Numbered from the stretch's first letter, positions 1 to 10,634 are shown. The stretch: 64,000 nt of DNA from Pseudomonadota bacterium (GCA_020161575.1 JAIUNR010000005.1:62001-126000), one strand, 5' to 3'. The notes: generated by a model not told the origin, from the letters alone. Made by a program: numbers and translations.

Positions 1-1
1 C

Positions 2-118
2 GCCACAACACGACCACCGGATGAGCAGATCAGCCAAGCCCATCGCTGCGCCTGCTTCAACCGCGAAGCCGTCGCCGCGGCCTTGCGCGACACCCCTTTC
101 GTGAGGGCATGGGTATGA
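2..118 (+). CDS. C-terminal fragment of a peptide-family ABC transporter ATP-binding protein (DppD/OppD-like)
   Basis: Only the last 38 codons are inside the window, read in the frame that begins at base 2 and stops with TGA at 116-118. The fragment contains HRCACFNREAV, which resembles the tail of the oligopeptide/dipeptide transporter C-terminal domain (oligo_HPY), where an H-x-C/A-C pattern is common. Its stop overlaps the ATG of the next ATPase gene (ATGA at 115-118). DppD-type and DppF-type ATPases are usually encoded back to back, so this is probably the DppD-type partner, and the permease and binding-protein genes should lie to the left of the window. The identification rests on a short tail and on context. 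Confidence 0.6.
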   Translation, partial: ATTRPPDEQISQAHRCACFNREAVAAALRDTPFVRAWV

Positions 119-1119
119 AACCGGGCATTTCCCCCTTGATGCGGGTCGAGAATGTCTCGCGCATTTTTCCGGTCGGCAGCACGCTTCTCGGTGGGCCACG
201 TCACCGGGTCCGCGCCCTCGACCGGGTATCGCTCGATTTGCGGCGCGGCGAGACACTGGGGCTCGTCGGCGAATCCGGTTGCGGAAAATCGACGCTCGCG
301 CGCCTGATGGTGGCGCTGGATGCACCGAGCGAAGGGCGGATCACCTTCGATAACGCGCCGCTTTCCGGCCTTCCCGCCGGCGAACTTCACCGGCGGCGCA
401 GACAGATCCAGATGATATTCCAGGATCCGTATGCCTCGCTCAATCCGCGCATGACCGCGCGCGCTTCCATCGCCGAGCCGCTCGCGAATTTCACCGGAAT
501 GGGCCGCGCGGATATCGAGGCACGCATCGAGGAACTCGCGGCGCAAGTGGGTCTGCCGCCTCACCTGCTCGACCGTTTCCCGCATGAGCTATCCGGCGGC
601 CAGTGCCAGCGGGTCGGGATCGCAAGGGCGATCTCCGCCGGGCCCGACGTCATCATCGCCGATGAGCCGGTCTCCGCGCTCGATGTCTCCATCCAGGCGC
701 AGATCCTCAACCTGCTGCTCGAGATCAAGCGGCGGATGGGCCTTTCGATGGTCTTCGTCTCGCACGATCTCTCGGTGGTCTCGCATATCGCGGACCGCGT
801 GGCCGTGATGTATCTCGGCCGCATCGTCGAGATCGGCCCGACCGCCGAGATTTTCGCGCAGCCGCGCCATCCCTACACCCGGATGCTGCTCGATGCCGTC
901 CCCCACCCGCTTCCCGCCGGACGCGGGCGAAAGACGCAGGCGCAGGGCGAATTGCCCAGCCCGATCGATCCGCCCGCGGGATGTCATTTCCGCTCGCGCT
1001 GCCCCCATGCCGATGCCTCCCTGTGCGGCGCCACCGTCCCGCCTCTCGTCACGGTCGGCGAAGCAGAGATCGCCTGCCTTCGCCTGGACGAGATTACCCT
1101 GGAGCGCGCCGGTGTCTGA
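115..1119 (+). CDS. DppF/OppF-like ABC transporter ATP-binding protein
   Basis: This is an ATPase subunit of a peptide/nickel-family (PepT) ABC importer, acting at the inner face of the cytoplasmic membrane to power uptake. Walker A is GESGCGKST at residues 52-60. The ABC signature LSGGQCQR lies near residue 160 and Walker B VIIADEP near 179. A Cys-containing oligo_HPY tail follows near residue 290 ([15 protein letters not shown]). Length (334 aa) is normal for DppF. I chose the ATG at 115 because it overlaps the upstream stop (ATGA); an in-frame ATG at 109 would add two residues. The gene also overlaps the next gene. PepT-type ATPases serve peptide importers but also importers of oligosaccharides and plant metabolites. 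The downstream sugar kinase and isomerase suggest a carbohydrate cargo, which is inference. Confidence 0.88.
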   Translation: MKPGISPLMRVENVSRIFPVGSTLLGGPRHRVRALDRVSLDLRRGETLGLVGESGCGKSTLARLMVALDAPSEGRITFDNAPLSGLPAGELHRRRRQIQMIFQDPYASLNPRMTARASIAEPLANFTGMGRADIEARIEELAAQVGLPPHLLDRFPHELSGGQCQRVGIARAISAGPDVIIADEPVSALDVSIQAQILNLLLEIKRRMGLSMVFVSHDLSVVSHIADRVAVMYLGRIVEIGPTAEIFAQPRHPYTRMLLDAVPHPLPAGRGRKTQAQGELPSPIDPPAGCHFRSRCPHADASLCGATVPPLVTVGEAEIACLRLDEITLERAGV

Positions 1120-1861
1120 TCCGCTCGTCCTCATTCCCGGTCTGCAATCGGACGCCTCTGCCTGGATGCCGGTTCTGCGGCAGCTCGGGCATTATCATGC
1201 GTTCTGCATCCCCATGGGGCATCAATTCGCTCCCGATCTTTCGATGATGACGCAGAAAGTGCTGGCGCAAAGCCCGCCGCGTTTCCATCTCGTGGGGTGG
1301 TCGATGGGGGGCTACATCGCGCTCGACATTCTCAGGCGCGCGCCTGAGCGGATCGCCAGCCTCATCCTGATCTCCACCATGGCCGGCCCGGAAAGCGAGG
1401 CCGCGCGGACGCGCAGGGGAGAAGTGCTGGAAATAGCCGACACGCGCGGGGTGCGGCACTATCAGGCGGAGAATCTCGTGACCTGCCTATTCCGCCCCGA
1501 GGCGATCGAGCCGGGCATCATCGAGCCCATGCTCGCCGCATCGGAAATCCTCGGCTACGGCGCCTTCGAGGCGCAGATCCGTGCGATCATGGATCGCTCC
1601 GACAGCCGGGCGGACCTCGCGGCCTCGATAGCCCCCTTGCTCATTGTCGTCGGCCGGGAGGACACGATCATCCCTGTGAGTCATGCACGGGAAATGCAAC
1701 GCCTGCGCCCGGATGCCGCGTTTCACGAGATTCCCGAATGCGGGCATTGCCCGCCGCTGGAGCACCCGGAACTGGTCGCGGACATCCTCAATACATGGCT
1801 GCGGGATTTCGAGGCCGGCGCGGGAAGCGGCATGCGCAAGAGCGGAGGGGCATGGTCATGA
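1112..1861 (+). CDS. alpha/beta-fold hydrolase
   Basis: A 249-residue alpha/beta hydrolase without a signal peptide, so cytosolic. The nucleophile elbow GWSMGG puts the catalytic Ser at 64. Asp184 in GREDTIIP and His212 in CGHCPP complete the usual triad. The closest general type is the 3-oxoadipate enol-lactonase/esterase group, but the substrate cannot be told from sequence. The start is a GTG at 1112, inside the end of the ABC ATPase gene (8-base overlap), giving the protein start [10 protein letters not shown]; a longer upstream reading only runs through the previous gene. Its stop overlaps the kinase start (ATGA at 1858-1861). Between a transporter and a kinase/isomerase pair, it may release a sugar from an imported ester or open a lactone; this is a proposal. 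Confidence 0.85.
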   Translation: MSDPLVLIPGLQSDASAWMPVLRQLGHYHAFCIPMGHQFAPDLSMMTQKVLAQSPPRFHLVGWSMGGYIALDILRRAPERIASLILISTMAGPESEAARTRRGEVLEIADTRGVRHYQAENLVTCLFRPEAIEPGIIEPMLAASEILGYGAFEAQIRAIMDRSDSRADLAASIAPLLIVVGREDTIIPVSHAREMQRLRPDAAFHEIPECGHCPPLEHPELVADILNTWLRDFEAGAGSGMRKSGGAWS

Positions 1862-3480
1862 CCTATTATCTCGGGATCGATGTCGGGACGGGAAGCGCGC
1901 GCGCTGGTCTCTTCGACGCGGCGGGAGGCCTTCTCGGCGCCGGAAGCCATGCGATCGCGACCCATCGCCCGAAGGCGGATTTCGCGCAGCAAAGCTCGCG
2001 GGACATCTGGGAGGCGATCTGTGCCGCGACGCGGAAGGCGCTTGATGAATCGCGCATCGATCCATCGAAGCTGCGCGGAATCGGTTTCGATGCGACATGC
2101 TCGCTCGTCGTGCGCGATGACGCGGATGCGCCGGTCAGCATTGATCCAGGCGGCGCGCCGGAGCAGGATGTCATGCTCTGGATGGATCACCGCGCCATCC
2201 CGGATGCCGAGGCGATCAACCGGATCGGCGGCGCGCCGCTCGCCCATGTCGGCGGCACCATTTCCCCGGAAATGGAACTGCCCAAGCTGCGTTGGCTGAA
2301 GCGCGAATTGCCCATGACCTGGGCGCGCGCGCGGCATTTCTGGGATCTGCCGGATTGGCTTGTTCATCGCGCGACCGGCACCTTCGGACGTTCGCTCTGC
2401 TCCTCTGTCTGCAAATGGAGCTATCTCGGCCATAAGGGAAACCGGGGAGAAGGCTGGGATGACGGGTTTCTGGCCGCCATCGGCCTTGAGGAACTCGCGC
2501 GCGACGGCCATGCCGCGATCGGCGCCCAATTCGCGGCGCCGGGCGAGGCGATGGGAAGCCTTTCGCCGGAGGCAGGCCGCGAATTGGGACTTCCCGCAGG
2601 GATCGCGGTCGCGGCAAGCATGATCGATGCCTATGCCGGCGCGATCGGGACGCTCGCGCTCGGCGCCTCTAGCCCGGAAGCGATCGAAAACCGTCTTGCC
2701 GTCATTGCCGGCACATCAAGTTGTCATATCGCGGTTTCGAACAAGGCAGTTTTCGTTCCGGGCGTGTGGGGCCCCTATTTCTCGGCCGCGCTGCCGAATT
2801 CCTGGGCGTTGGAAGGCGGACAATCCGCGGCGGGCGCCTTGATGGACTCCGTGATCACGCGGCATGGCGCCGGCATCCCCCTGCTCGCCGAGGCCCGCGC
2901 GACCGGGACCAGCCCCGCCACGCGCATCGAGGCGCATCTCGCAAGAATGGCGGAGGAAACCGCCTTTCTGACCATGCACCGCCATATCCAGCCCGATTTT
3001 CACGGCAATCGCTCGCCGCTTGCGCAATCCTGGCGAAAGGGCGGTGTTTCGGGCCTGACGCTTGAATCCGGCCTTGATGACCTCGCGCTCGATTATCTGG
3101 CGAGCGTGCAGGCCCTCGCCTACGGCACGCGCCACATCATCGAGGCGATGCGCGAACAGGGGATCGCCATCGAGACGATCGTCATGAGCGGCGGGCTTGC
3201 ACGCAACGCGCTCTATGTCCGCGAACATGCGGATGCGACCGGATGCACGATCCTGTTGCCCGATTGTGCTGAGCCGGTCCTGCTCGGCGCGGCCATGCTC
3301 GGCGCGGTCGCCTCGGGCGATGCAAGCAGCCTGCCGCACGCGATGGCCGCCATGTCCGGGCGCTACCGGGAGATCAAGCCGAGATCCGGCGCGATCGCCC
3401 GCTACCACGACCGTAAATATCGCGTGATGCGCCGGATGCAGGACGATCACGCGCAATACAAAGCCATCATGGAGGAATGA
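1858..3480 (+). CDS. FGGY-family carbohydrate kinase (ribulokinase-like)
   Basis: ATP-dependent sugar kinase of 540 residues with the two-domain FGGY fold. The N-terminal phosphate-binding loop [12 protein letters not shown] starts at residue 6. MDHRA is at 109-113, and the segment [13 protein letters not shown] supplies the probable catalytic base Asp257. The C-terminal ATP-binding region includes VMSGGLARN. Length and the MDHRA motif fit the ribulokinase-like branch of FGGY kinases rather than glycerol or xylulose kinase. I chose the ATG at 1858 because it overlaps the preceding stop (ATGA) and has a GGAGGGG ribosome-binding site seven bases upstream; ATG 1852 is an alternative. Coupled with the adjacent isomerase it should phosphorylate the ketose that enzyme makes. 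The exact sugar is unknown. Confidence 0.88.
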   Translation: MTYYLGIDVGTGSARAGLFDAAGGLLGAGSHAIATHRPKADFAQQSSRDIWEAICAATRKALDESRIDPSKLRGIGFDATCSLVVRDDADAPVSIDPGGAPEQDVMLWMDHRAIPDAEAINRIGGAPLAHVGGTISPEMELPKLRWLKRELPMTWARARHFWDLPDWLVHRATGTFGRSLCSSVCKWSYLGHKGNRGEGWDDGFLAAIGLEELARDGHAAIGAQFAAPGEAMGSLSPEAGRELGLPAGIAVAASMIDAYAGAIGTLALGASSPEAIENRLAVIAGTSSCHIAVSNKAVFVPGVWGPYFSAALPNSWALEGGQSAAGALMDSVITRHGAGIPLLAEARATGTSPATRIEAHLARMAEETAFLTMHRHIQPDFHGNRSPLAQSWRKGGVSGLTLESGLDDLALDYLASVQALAYGTRHIIEAMREQGIAIETIVMSGGLARNALYVREHADATGCTILLPDCAEPVLLGAAMLGAVASGDASSLPHAMAAMSGRYREIKPRSGAIARYHDRKYRVMRRMQDDHAQYKAIMEE

Positions 3481-3482
3481 CC

Positions 3483-5072
3483 ATGGCCCGCATCCAGCTT
3501 GTCGCGAGCGGCGACCTGCGCGAGAGCGCGAATATCCAGTGCTGGTCCGCCCAGCGGGAAATGGAGGAGAAGATCGCCCGGGTGCTGGCCGGACTCGGCC
3601 ACGAACTCGTGCGCGCGCATCCGGTGAAGGCGCAGGGGCATGGCTTCATTACCAGCCAGCGCGAAGGCATGGATATCTTCGCAGCGCTCGACCCCGATGC
3701 CCCCCTGATCGTGGCGGAAGCGGTCTGGCAATATTCGCATCACGTCCTGGCGGGGTTGATCACCCATCGCGGCCCCATCCTCACCCTGGCCAATTGGTCC
3801 GGGCAATGGCCGGGACTTGTCGGCCTGCTCAACCTCAACGGCTGTTTGACCAAGGCCGGCGTGGCCTATTCGACGCTATGGAGCGAGGATTTCCAGGACC
3901 CGTTCTTTCTCTCCAAGCTCTCTGAATGGCTCGAAAGCGGCGCGATCCGGCATGATATCTCGCATGTTCGGCCCTATCGCGGCGGCAAGGACGGGGCCGG
4001 AGACGATCAGCTGGCAAGCAAGATCGCCTCGGAATTGAAGACGAAAAAGATCATCCTCGGCGTCTTCGATGAAGGCTGCATGGGCATGTACAACGCGATC
4101 ATTCCCGATGAGCTGCTGATGCCGATGGGCGTCTTCAAGGAGCGGCTTTCGCAATCGGCGCTCTATTTCGCCACTAGGCAGGTTTCCGAAAAAGAGGCCC
4201 GCGCCGTCTATGACTGGATGCGCGCGGCGGGCATGACCTTTCATCTCGGTCAGGATCCGGCAAGCGAGCTGACCGAATCCCAGATCCTCGACCAGTGCCG
4301 GATGTACATCGCCGCCGTCCGCCTCGCCGATACATTCGGGTGCGAGGCGATCGGCATTCAGTACCAGCAAGGGCTCAAGGACCTGCTGCCGGCCTCCGAT
4401 CTCGTCGAGGGCATGCTGAACAACGCGGATCGACCGCCGGTCCTGCGCGATGACGGCACGATCATCCGCGACGGCAAGGCCATCGTCCATTTCAATGAAG
4501 TCGACGAATGCGCCGCGCTCGACGGGGTTCTCACCAACCGGATCCATGCCGCGCTCGGCCAGCCGGTCGAGACAACCCTGCACGACCTGCGCTGGGGCGC
4601 CCATGATCCCTCGGGCAGCACGGACAAGTTCGTCTGGGTTCTCGAAATCTCCGGCGCCGCGCCGCCCGCGCATCATGCGGGCGGCTGGGCGGGGTCGGAA
4701 AGCCATCGCCAGCCGCCGATGTATTTCCCGCTCGGCGGCGGAACGCTCAAAGGCTACGCCAGGCCGGGCGAGATCATCTGGAGCCGGGTCTTCGTCGAAG
4801 GCGGCGCGCTCCACATGGATATCGGGCGTGCCTCGGCCATCACGCTCCCCGCCCCCGAGCAGGCGCGGCGCTCCGATGCCACGACGCCGCAATGGCCGAT
4901 CATGAATGCCGTGATCTCCGGCGTCACCCGCGATCAGATGATGGCGCGGCACAAGGCAAACCACATTCAGGTCGCCTATGCCGATTCCGCCGCGGCGGCC
5001 GATCACGCGCTATATACGAAGGCGGAACTGGCGCGGCAGCTCGGGCTGAAGGTGTGGCTCTGCGGCGTGTGA
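3483..5072 (+). CDS. L-fucose/L-arabinose isomerase family protein
   Basis: A 529-residue protein that looks like the L-fucose isomerase/L-arabinose isomerase superfamily. It has an N-terminal Rossmann-like part with the [11 protein letters not shown] and [10 protein letters not shown] segments, and a C-terminal part rich in conserved Glu, Asp and His ([22 protein letters not shown]), where such enzymes bind Mn2+. The expected reaction is aldose-ketose isomerisation, feeding the upstream FGGY kinase. The ATG at 3483 is preferred because GGAGGA (3471-3476) lies six bases before it; the overlapping ATG at 3477 has no room for a ribosome-binding site. Divergence from classical FucI/AraA is enough that I do not assign a substrate. 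It is the last gene of the left-end operon; tgt follows after 135 bases. Confidence 0.75.
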   Translation: MARIQLVASGDLRESANIQCWSAQREMEEKIARVLAGLGHELVRAHPVKAQGHGFITSQREGMDIFAALDPDAPLIVAEAVWQYSHHVLAGLITHRGPILTLANWSGQWPGLVGLLNLNGCLTKAGVAYSTLWSEDFQDPFFLSKLSEWLESGAIRHDISHVRPYRGGKDGAGDDQLASKIASELKTKKIILGVFDEGCMGMYNAIIPDELLMPMGVFKERLSQSALYFATRQVSEKEARAVYDWMRAAGMTFHLGQDPASELTESQILDQCRMYIAAVRLADTFGCEAIGIQYQQGLKDLLPASDLVEGMLNNADRPPVLRDDGTIIRDGKAIVHFNEVDECAALDGVLTNRIHAALGQPVETTLHDLRWGAHDPSGSTDKFVWVLEISGAAPPAHHAGGWAGSESHRQPPMYFPLGGGTLKGYARPGEIIWSRVFVEGGALHMDIGRASAITLPAPEQARRSDATTPQWPIMNAVISGVTRDQMMARHKANHIQVAYADSAAAADHALYTKAELARQLGLKVWLCGV

Positions 5073-5207
5073 GAGGCGTGATCGGTAGCCATGATCGGAA
5101 GCTTCGCCGATCAGGGGGTTGAAGTCGCGGATAACGGGGCTAAACCCGTGGGGAACGACGAGAAAAGCCGGCGGGCGCAACCTGCCCGCAAGCGTCGCGG
5201 AGCGCCC

Positions 5208-6338
5208 ATGACAAACGACTTCACCTTCACCATCCACGCGCGCGACGGCAAGGCCCGGCAGGGTACGATCACGATGCCGCGCGGCGAGATCCGCACGCCC
5301 GCCTTCATGCCGGTCGGCACGGCGGGCACGGTGAAGGGGCTTTACATGGATCAGGTCCGCCAGACCGGGGCGGATATCATCCTCGGCAATACCTATCACC
5401 TGATGCTGCGCCCCGGCGCCGAAAGGGTCGCGCGGCTCGGCGGTCTGCACGAGATGGCGCGCTGGCCATGGCCGATCCTCACGGATTCCGGCGGATTTCA
5501 GGTGATGAGCCTTTCAGCGCTGCGAAAGCTCACCGAGGAGGGGGTGACCTTCCAGAGCCATATCGACGGCGCCCGCCACGCGCTGACGCCGGAGCGCTCG
5601 ATCGAGATTCAGGTGCTGCTCGATTCCAACATCATCATGCAGCTCGACGAATGCATCCGCCTGCCGGCTTCGGATGAGGAGGTCGCGCGCGCAATGCGGC
5701 TCTCCTACCGCTGGGCCGAGCGCTCCAAGGCGGCTTTCGAGCGCCTCGTGAAGCCGGGCGACGGGCGGGCGCTGTTCGGGATCGTCCAGGGCGGCACGCA
5801 TCCCGCCCTGCGCCGGGAGAGCGCGGAGGCGCTCGCCGCGCTGGATCTGCCGGGCTACGCGCTTGGCGGGCTGGCGGTCGGGGAGCCGCAGGCCGAGATG
5901 CTCGCGACGATCGAGGCGAGCGAGCCCTTCCTGCCGGACACAAAGCCGCGCTACCTGATGGGCGTCGGCACGCCCGACGATCTGATCGAAAGCATCGCGC
6001 GCGGGATCGACATGTTCGATTGCGTCATGCCCACCCGCGCCGGGCGCCACGGCACGGCCTATACCCGCTTCGGCAAGATGAACCTGCGCAACGCGAAATT
6101 CGCCGAGGACAAGCGCCCGCTCGATGAAGCCTCGGAATGCCCGGCGACACGCGATTATTCCCGCGCCTATCTGCATCACCTCACAAAATCCGACGAGATG
6201 CTGGGGCAGATGCTGCTGACCTGGAACAATATCGGCTATTATCAATGGCTGATGCGAGAAGCGCGCGCGGCGATCCGCGCCGGGCGCTACGCCGATTTTC
6301 TCGCCGAGACGAAAGCAGGCTGGGTGCGCGGGGAATAA
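5208..6338 (+). CDS. tgt: queuine tRNA-ribosyltransferase (TGT), zinc site degenerate
   Basis: Exchanges guanine 34 of tRNA His, Asp, Asn and Tyr for preQ1 in queuosine synthesis. Length (376 aa) is typical. [10 protein letters not shown] places the substrate-binding Asp at 93, and [12 protein letters not shown] contains the nucleophile region. In E. coli TGT the structural zinc is held by Cys302, Cys304, Cys307 and His333. Here the aligned positions are Ser309, Cys311, Thr314 and Asn340, so three of four ligands are missing while the surrounding sequence ([11 protein letters not shown]) is intact. The ATG at 5208 has GGAG nine bases before it and matches the usual family start; longer in-frame readings are not supported. 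Its pathway partner queA is about 3 kb away on the other strand. Confidence 0.96.
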   Translation: MTNDFTFTIHARDGKARQGTITMPRGEIRTPAFMPVGTAGTVKGLYMDQVRQTGADIILGNTYHLMLRPGAERVARLGGLHEMARWPWPILTDSGGFQVMSLSALRKLTEEGVTFQSHIDGARHALTPERSIEIQVLLDSNIIMQLDECIRLPASDEEVARAMRLSYRWAERSKAAFERLVKPGDGRALFGIVQGGTHPALRRESAEALAALDLPGYALGGLAVGEPQAEMLATIEASEPFLPDTKPRYLMGVGTPDDLIESIARGIDMFDCVMPTRAGRHGTAYTRFGKMNLRNAKFAEDKRPLDEASECPATRDYSRAYLHHLTKSDEMLGQMLLTWNNIGYYQWLMREARAAIRAGRYADFLAETKAGWVRGE

Positions 6339-6579
6339 GCAGGAACGGCGAGCAGGTTGTGGATAATTTTACCGCTTCCCTCCCCGTCACACGCTTCCGG
6401 CCCCCTTCCCCGTCAGCGAAAAAAGTACGAAAAGCGGTTTTCGAAGCCGATTTGCACGCCTTTTCGTTTGAGGCGCATACGGCTACACATCCGATGCACC
6501 GTGGCGGACGCATGTTCGTGCGCCAGCCGAAACATCAAACGAGAGCTGCTCAAGCTCCATTCCGGGATGAGGCGTTTAC

Positions 6580-8256
6580 ATGGCAACGGATATCGAAATC
6601 GCCCGCGAGGCCAAGATGCGGCCTATCGCCGAGATCGGCGCGAAGATCGGCGTTCCGGAAACACAGCTTTCGCCCTATGGCCGCCATATCGCCAAGGTCG
6701 ATCTCGACCATATCGAGAGCCTGTCCTCGCGCCCCGACGGCAAGCTGATCCTTGTCACCGCCATCAACCCGACACCGGCCGGCGAAGGCAAGACGACCAC
6801 CACCGTCGGCCTCGGCGACGCGCTGAACCGTATCGGCAAGAAGACCATGATCTGCCTGCGCGAGCCCTCGCTCGGCCCGTGCTTTGGCGTCAAGGGCGGG
6901 GCAGCCGGCGGCGGCTACGCCCAGATCGTGCCCATGGAGCAGATCAATCTCCATTTCACCGGCGATTTCCACGCCATCACCGCGGCGCATAACCTGCTCT
7001 CGGCGATGATCGACAACCATATCTACTGGGGCAACGCACTGGGTTTCGATACGCGCCGCATCGCCTGGCGCCGCGCGATCGACATGAACGACCGTTCCCT
7101 GCGCCAGATCGTCTCCTCGCTCGGCGGGGTTTCCAACGGCTTTTCCCGCGAGGATGGGTTCGACATCACCGTCGCCTCGGAAGTGATGGCGGTCTTCTGT
7201 CTTGCCACCAGCCTCGCCGATCTCGAGGAGCGGTTGGGACGGATGGTGGTGGGGTATACGCGCGAGCGCAAGCCGATCCATGCGCGCGACCTCAAGGCGC
7301 CCGGCGCGATGGCGGTATTGCTGAAAGATGCCGTGGCGCCCAATCTCGTGCAGACCCTGGAAGGCAATCCCGCCTTCGTGCATGGCGGTCCATTCGCCAA
7401 TATCGCGCATGGCTGCAATTCGGTGATCGCGACCAAGGCGGCGCTGAAGCTGGGGGATTATGTCGTCACCGAAGCCGGGTTCGGCGCGGATCTCGGGGCG
7501 GAGAAATTCCTCGATATCAAATGCCGTTCTGCCGGCCTGAAACCCGCCGCCGCCGTGATCGTGGCCACCGTGCGCGCGCTGAAAATGCATGGCGGGGTGG
7601 AAAAGGCGGATCTCGGCACGGAAAATCTCGCCGCGCTTGAAAAAGGGCTGGTAAACCTCGCGCGCCATGTCGGCAATATCCGCAAATTCGGCCTTGAGCC
7701 GGTGGTTGCGATCAATCATTTCACCGCCGACACGCAAGCCGAGAACGCGCTCGTCGCGCGCTACTGCCGCGAGACGCTCAAGGTCGAGGTCGCGCTCTGC
7801 CGCCATTGGGCGGAGGGGGGCGCCGGCGCGGAGGATCTCGCGCGCAAGGTCGCGGCTATCGCCGATGCGAGCGACGGAACACGCTACAAGCCGCTCTACC
7901 CCACCGAAATGCCGCTCTGGGAGAAGATGGAGACGATCGCGCGCGAGATTTACGGTGCAAGCGGCCTTTCCGCCGATTCCGGGATACGCGCGCAATTCGA
8001 CAAGCTCCAGGCGGAGGGATTCGGCCATCTGCCGATCTGCGTCGCGAAGACGCAATATTCCTTCTCGACCGATCCAGGACTGCGCGGAGCCCCATCCGAC
8101 CATGTCGTGCCCATCCGCGAGGTTTCGCTCTCGGCTGGCGCAGGCTTCCTTGTCGTGATCTGCGGCGAGATCATGCGCATGCCCGGTCTGCCGAAAGTGC
8201 CATCCGCCGAGAAGATCTTCATTGACGCGGACGGACGGATCGAGGGACTTTTCTAG
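6580..8256 (+). CDS. fhs: formate--tetrahydrofolate ligase
   Basis: ATP-dependent ligation of formate to tetrahydrofolate, giving 10-formyl-THF in the cytosol. The P-loop TPAGEGKTT is at residues 65-73. It is followed by the highly conserved [18 protein letters not shown] block and the [13 protein letters not shown] block. Length (558 aa) is standard. The start ATG follows GGGATGAGGCG, an acceptable ribosome-binding site. About 240 bases separate it from tgt and 125 from folD, with no clear terminator, so fhs and folD may be co-transcribed. Together they interconvert formate, 10-formyl-THF and 5,10-methylene-THF. In alphaproteobacteria this pair is common in C1-using and glycine/serine-metabolising species, but is not proof of methylotrophy. 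Confidence 0.97.
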   Translation: MATDIEIAREAKMRPIAEIGAKIGVPETQLSPYGRHIAKVDLDHIESLSSRPDGKLILVTAINPTPAGEGKTTTTVGLGDALNRIGKKTMICLREPSLGPCFGVKGGAAGGGYAQIVPMEQINLHFTGDFHAITAAHNLLSAMIDNHIYWGNALGFDTRRIAWRRAIDMNDRSLRQIVSSLGGVSNGFSREDGFDITVASEVMAVFCLATSLADLEERLGRMVVGYTRERKPIHARDLKAPGAMAVLLKDAVAPNLVQTLEGNPAFVHGGPFANIAHGCNSVIATKAALKLGDYVVTEAGFGADLGAEKFLDIKCRSAGLKPAAAVIVATVRALKMHGGVEKADLGTENLAALEKGLVNLARHVGNIRKFGLEPVVAINHFTADTQAENALVARYCRETLKVEVALCRHWAEGGAGAEDLARKVAAIADASDGTRYKPLYPTEMPLWEKMETIAREIYGASGLSADSGIRAQFDKLQAEGFGHLPICVAKTQYSFSTDPGLRGAPSDHVVPIREVSLSAGAGFLVVICGEIMRMPGLPKVPSAEKIFIDADGRIEGLF

Positions 8257-8381
8257 GGTGCAGCCCCCTTTCGTATGCAAGCCGGGTATGCGGCGCTTGG
8301 TCGAATAACGAATTGATCTTGGCGTACGAAAGAGTAGGACCATGATCCCGCCCTTATCGGGTCTGTTGCAGGAGAGTGATC

Positions 8382-9311
8382 TTGAAAGCCAGTCTGATCG
8401 ATGGACAGGCCATTGCAGCCGCGTTGCGCGAGGATCTCGCCCGGCGCGTCAGCCACCATGTCGCGGCGCGCAACCGCAAGCCGGGGCTCGCCGTGGTTCT
8501 GGTGGGAGAAGACCCGGCCAGCCAGGTCTATGTCGCGGCAAAGGCGAAGCAGACGGTCGAGATCGGCATGCGCTCAATCGAGCATCGTCTCGTGACCGAA
8601 ACCACGGAGGCCGAGCTTCTCGCCCTGATCGACCGCCTCAACCGCGATGAGACGGTCGACGGCATTCTCGTCCAGTTTCCGTTACCCCGCCAGATCAATC
8701 CCGACCACGTGATCGACGCGATCGCGCCCTCCAAGGATGTCGACGGGCTGCACCCGATCAATGTCGGGCGGCTCGCGAGCGGCGGCATGGGGTTCGTGCC
8801 CTGCACGCCGCGCGGTTCGCTCAAGCTGATCAAGGGCGTGCGCCGGGACCTTTCCGGCCTTCACGCTGTCGTGGTGGGACGGTCCAACCTCGTCGGCAAG
8901 CCTATCGCACAATTGCTGCTGGCCGAGAATTGCACGGTGACCATCGCGCATTCGCGCACGCGCGACCTGGCGGGCACCTGCCGGCAGGCCGATATCCTCG
9001 TCGCCGCCGTGGGGCGGCCGAAGCTGATCGGCGCAGCGCATGTGCGCCCCGGCGCGATCGTGATCGATGTCGGCATAAACCGCATCACCGATGGGGAGAC
9101 CGGCAAATCCCGCCTGGTCGGCGATGTCGATTTCGACGCGGTGAAGGATATTGCCAGTGCGATCACGCCTGTTCCGCGCGGAGTCGGGCCGATGACGATC
9201 GCCTGCCTGTTGGAGAACACGCTCGAATCCTACGAGCGCCGGCTCGGGAATGCTTCGCGCTTCGATGTGGCGACGGATTGGCTGCGCAATTCGGGCAACA
9301 TCCAGCCGTGA
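8382..9311 (+). CDS. folD: bifunctional methylenetetrahydrofolate dehydrogenase/methenyltetrahydrofolate cyclohydrolase
   Basis: Oxidises 5,10-methylene-THF to methenyl-THF with NADP+ and hydrolyses this to 10-formyl-THF. The catalytic motif YVAAKAK puts the active-site Lys at 54. [20 protein letters not shown], the Rossmann motif [11 protein letters not shown] and [10 protein letters not shown] are all present. I chose the TTG at 8382 because AGGAG (8370-8374) is seven bases upstream and the protein then begins MKASLIDG. A GTG at 8376 is in frame but too close to that site. The protein would be 309 aa, slightly longer than the usual 285-300 because of a C-terminal tail. It lies just downstream of fhs and is convergent with queA. 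Confidence 0.95.
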   Translation: MKASLIDGQAIAAALREDLARRVSHHVAARNRKPGLAVVLVGEDPASQVYVAAKAKQTVEIGMRSIEHRLVTETTEAELLALIDRLNRDETVDGILVQFPLPRQINPDHVIDAIAPSKDVDGLHPINVGRLASGGMGFVPCTPRGSLKLIKGVRRDLSGLHAVVVGRSNLVGKPIAQLLLAENCTVTIAHSRTRDLAGTCRQADILVAAVGRPKLIGAAHVRPGAIVIDVGINRITDGETGKSRLVGDVDFDAVKDIASAITPVPRGVGPMTIACLLENTLESYERRLGNASRFDVATDWLRNSGNIQP

Positions 9312-9431
9312 AGCATTTTCCACTTCCGTGGAGATCGGTTGAGCGGGAGAATCCGCGTCGAGACAAGTGACAGAGCGGGCGTTTCCCTTCAATCGGATCG
9401 CCCGAACGCATCGCCGGATATCGGCGGCGCG

Positions 9432-10529
9432 TTATGCCTCCTGGCGAAACAGCAAGCTCCCATCGCCATAGGAATAGAAGCGATATCCGTCGCCAATCGC
9501 ATGGGCATAGGCGCGGCGCATGGTTTCGAGGCCGGCAAAGGCCGAGACAAGCATCAGCAGCGTCGATTTGGGCAGGTGGAAATTCGTGATCAGCGCATCC
9601 GTGACACGGAAGCGATAGCCGGGCCGGATGAAGATATCCGTCTCGCCCGCGAAAGGCGCGATGGCGCCGGTATGCGCGGCGGATTCAATGAGGCGGCACG
9701 CCGTGGTCCCCACCGCGACCACGCGCCCGCCGCGCGCGCGGGCCGCCGCAATCGCCGCAGCCGCTCCGGCGCTCACCTCGCCCCATTCGGCATGCATGCG
9801 ATGCGCGTCGAGATTGTCGCTCTTGACCGGCAGGAAGGTCCCGGCGCCGACATGCAGCGTCACGAAACAATGCGCGATTCCGCGCGTCGCGAGGCGCGCG
9901 AGCAGATCGGACGTGAAATGCAGCGAGGCGGTGGGCGCGGCGACCGCCCCCTCCCTGGCCGCAAAAACGGTTTGATAATCGGCCTCATCCGCCGCAGGCG
10001 CTACGTCGCCAAGACGCTTGCGCGCTTCGAGGATATAGGGCGGCAAGGGCATCGCGCCGACAAGCGCGATCGCCTCATCGAGAAACGCGCCCGCCCTATC
10101 AAAGCGGAAGGTCACCAGCCCTTCCTCATCCTTCGCCATCACCTCGGCGGAAAGAGCGCCCATCAAACAGACGCGCCCTTCCTCGCCGAACACCACCCGA
10201 TCGCCCGGCTTGAGCCGTTTTCCGGGTTTGGCGAAGGCTTGCCAGGTGCAATCATCGAGGCGTCTGGTCAGCAAAGCCTCGATCGCGACGACGTTGCCCT
10301 CGCGGTGGCGATGCCCGGCAAGGCGGGCCGGGATGACTTTGGTATCGTTGAAGACGAGCAGATCGCCGGGCGCGAGCAGATCGGGCAATTCACGGAAGAT
10401 GCGATCCTCGCATTCCGGCTTCCCGCCCGGCCGCACCACCAGCAGGCGCGCGCTATCACGCGGATCGGCGGGGTGAATGGCGATCCGCTCTTCCGGCAGA
10501 TGAAAATCGAAATCAGCGAGGGTGAGCAT
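9432..10529 (-). CDS. queA: S-adenosylmethionine:tRNA ribosyltransferase-isomerase
   Basis: Transfers and isomerises the ribosyl part of SAM onto 7-aminomethyl-7-deazaguanine in tRNA to make epoxyqueuosine. The N-terminus [14 protein letters not shown] and the internal [19 protein letters not shown] and [15 protein letters not shown] segments are family hallmarks. The start at 10529 gives MLTLADFDF, which matches the usual QueA start; an upstream ATG at 10547 would add six residues. It is the last gene of a minus-strand run that begins with the HAD phosphatase. Queuosine synthesis is split here: queA and tgt, often adjacent in this order, are separated by fhs and folD and face opposite ways. 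Confidence 0.96.
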   Translation of the reverse strand: MLTLADFDFHLPEERIAIHPADPRDSARLLVVRPGGKPECEDRIFRELPDLLAPGDLLVFNDTKVIPARLAGHRHREGNVVAIEALLTRRLDDCTWQAFAKPGKRLKPGDRVVFGEEGRVCLMGALSAEVMAKDEEGLVTFRFDRAGAFLDEAIALVGAMPLPPYILEARKRLGDVAPAADEADYQTVFAAREGAVAAPTASLHFTSDLLARLATRGIAHCFVTLHVGAGTFLPVKSDNLDAHRMHAEWGEVSAGAAAAIAAARARGGRVVAVGTTACRLIESAAHTGAIAPFAGETDIFIRPGYRFRVTDALITNFHLPKSTLLMLVSAFAGLETMRRAYAHAIGDGYRFYSYGDGSLLFRQEA

Positions 10530-10580
10530 GGACAGCGCCGCCTTCATCTCACGCCAAAGCCGTCCTGGAGGGGCGCAAGG

Positions 10581-10614
10581 TCGTGGATGGCCGGGACAAG
10601 CCCGGCCATGACGG
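10581..10614. repeat. palindromic intergenic repeat (REP-like), copy A
   Basis: Perfect 9-bp inverted repeat ATGGCCGGG (10587-10595) and CCCGGCCAT (10601-10609) with a five-base loop, flanked by GTGG and GACGG. It sits between the end of ppiB and the start of queA. The same core occurs at 18081-18103, and a variant is in the thiC leader. When translated, such elements give the peptide MAGLVPAIH, which is widespread in rhizobial intergenic DNA. The RNA would form a stable hairpin but there is no T-run, so it is not a classical terminator. Confidence 0.75.
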
Positions 10615-10634
10615 CGGTGCGGCTGGAAACGCCC

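Noticed and set aside
6358-6366. A consensus DnaA box (TGTGGATAA) upstream of fhs
   Set aside because: A single 9-mer is expected by chance about once in 130 kb counting both strands; there is no cluster, no AT-rich unwinding region and no origin-type gene neighbours.
6550-8343. A 597-codon minus-strand open frame
   Set aside because: Antisense shadow of fhs, which is beyond doubt.
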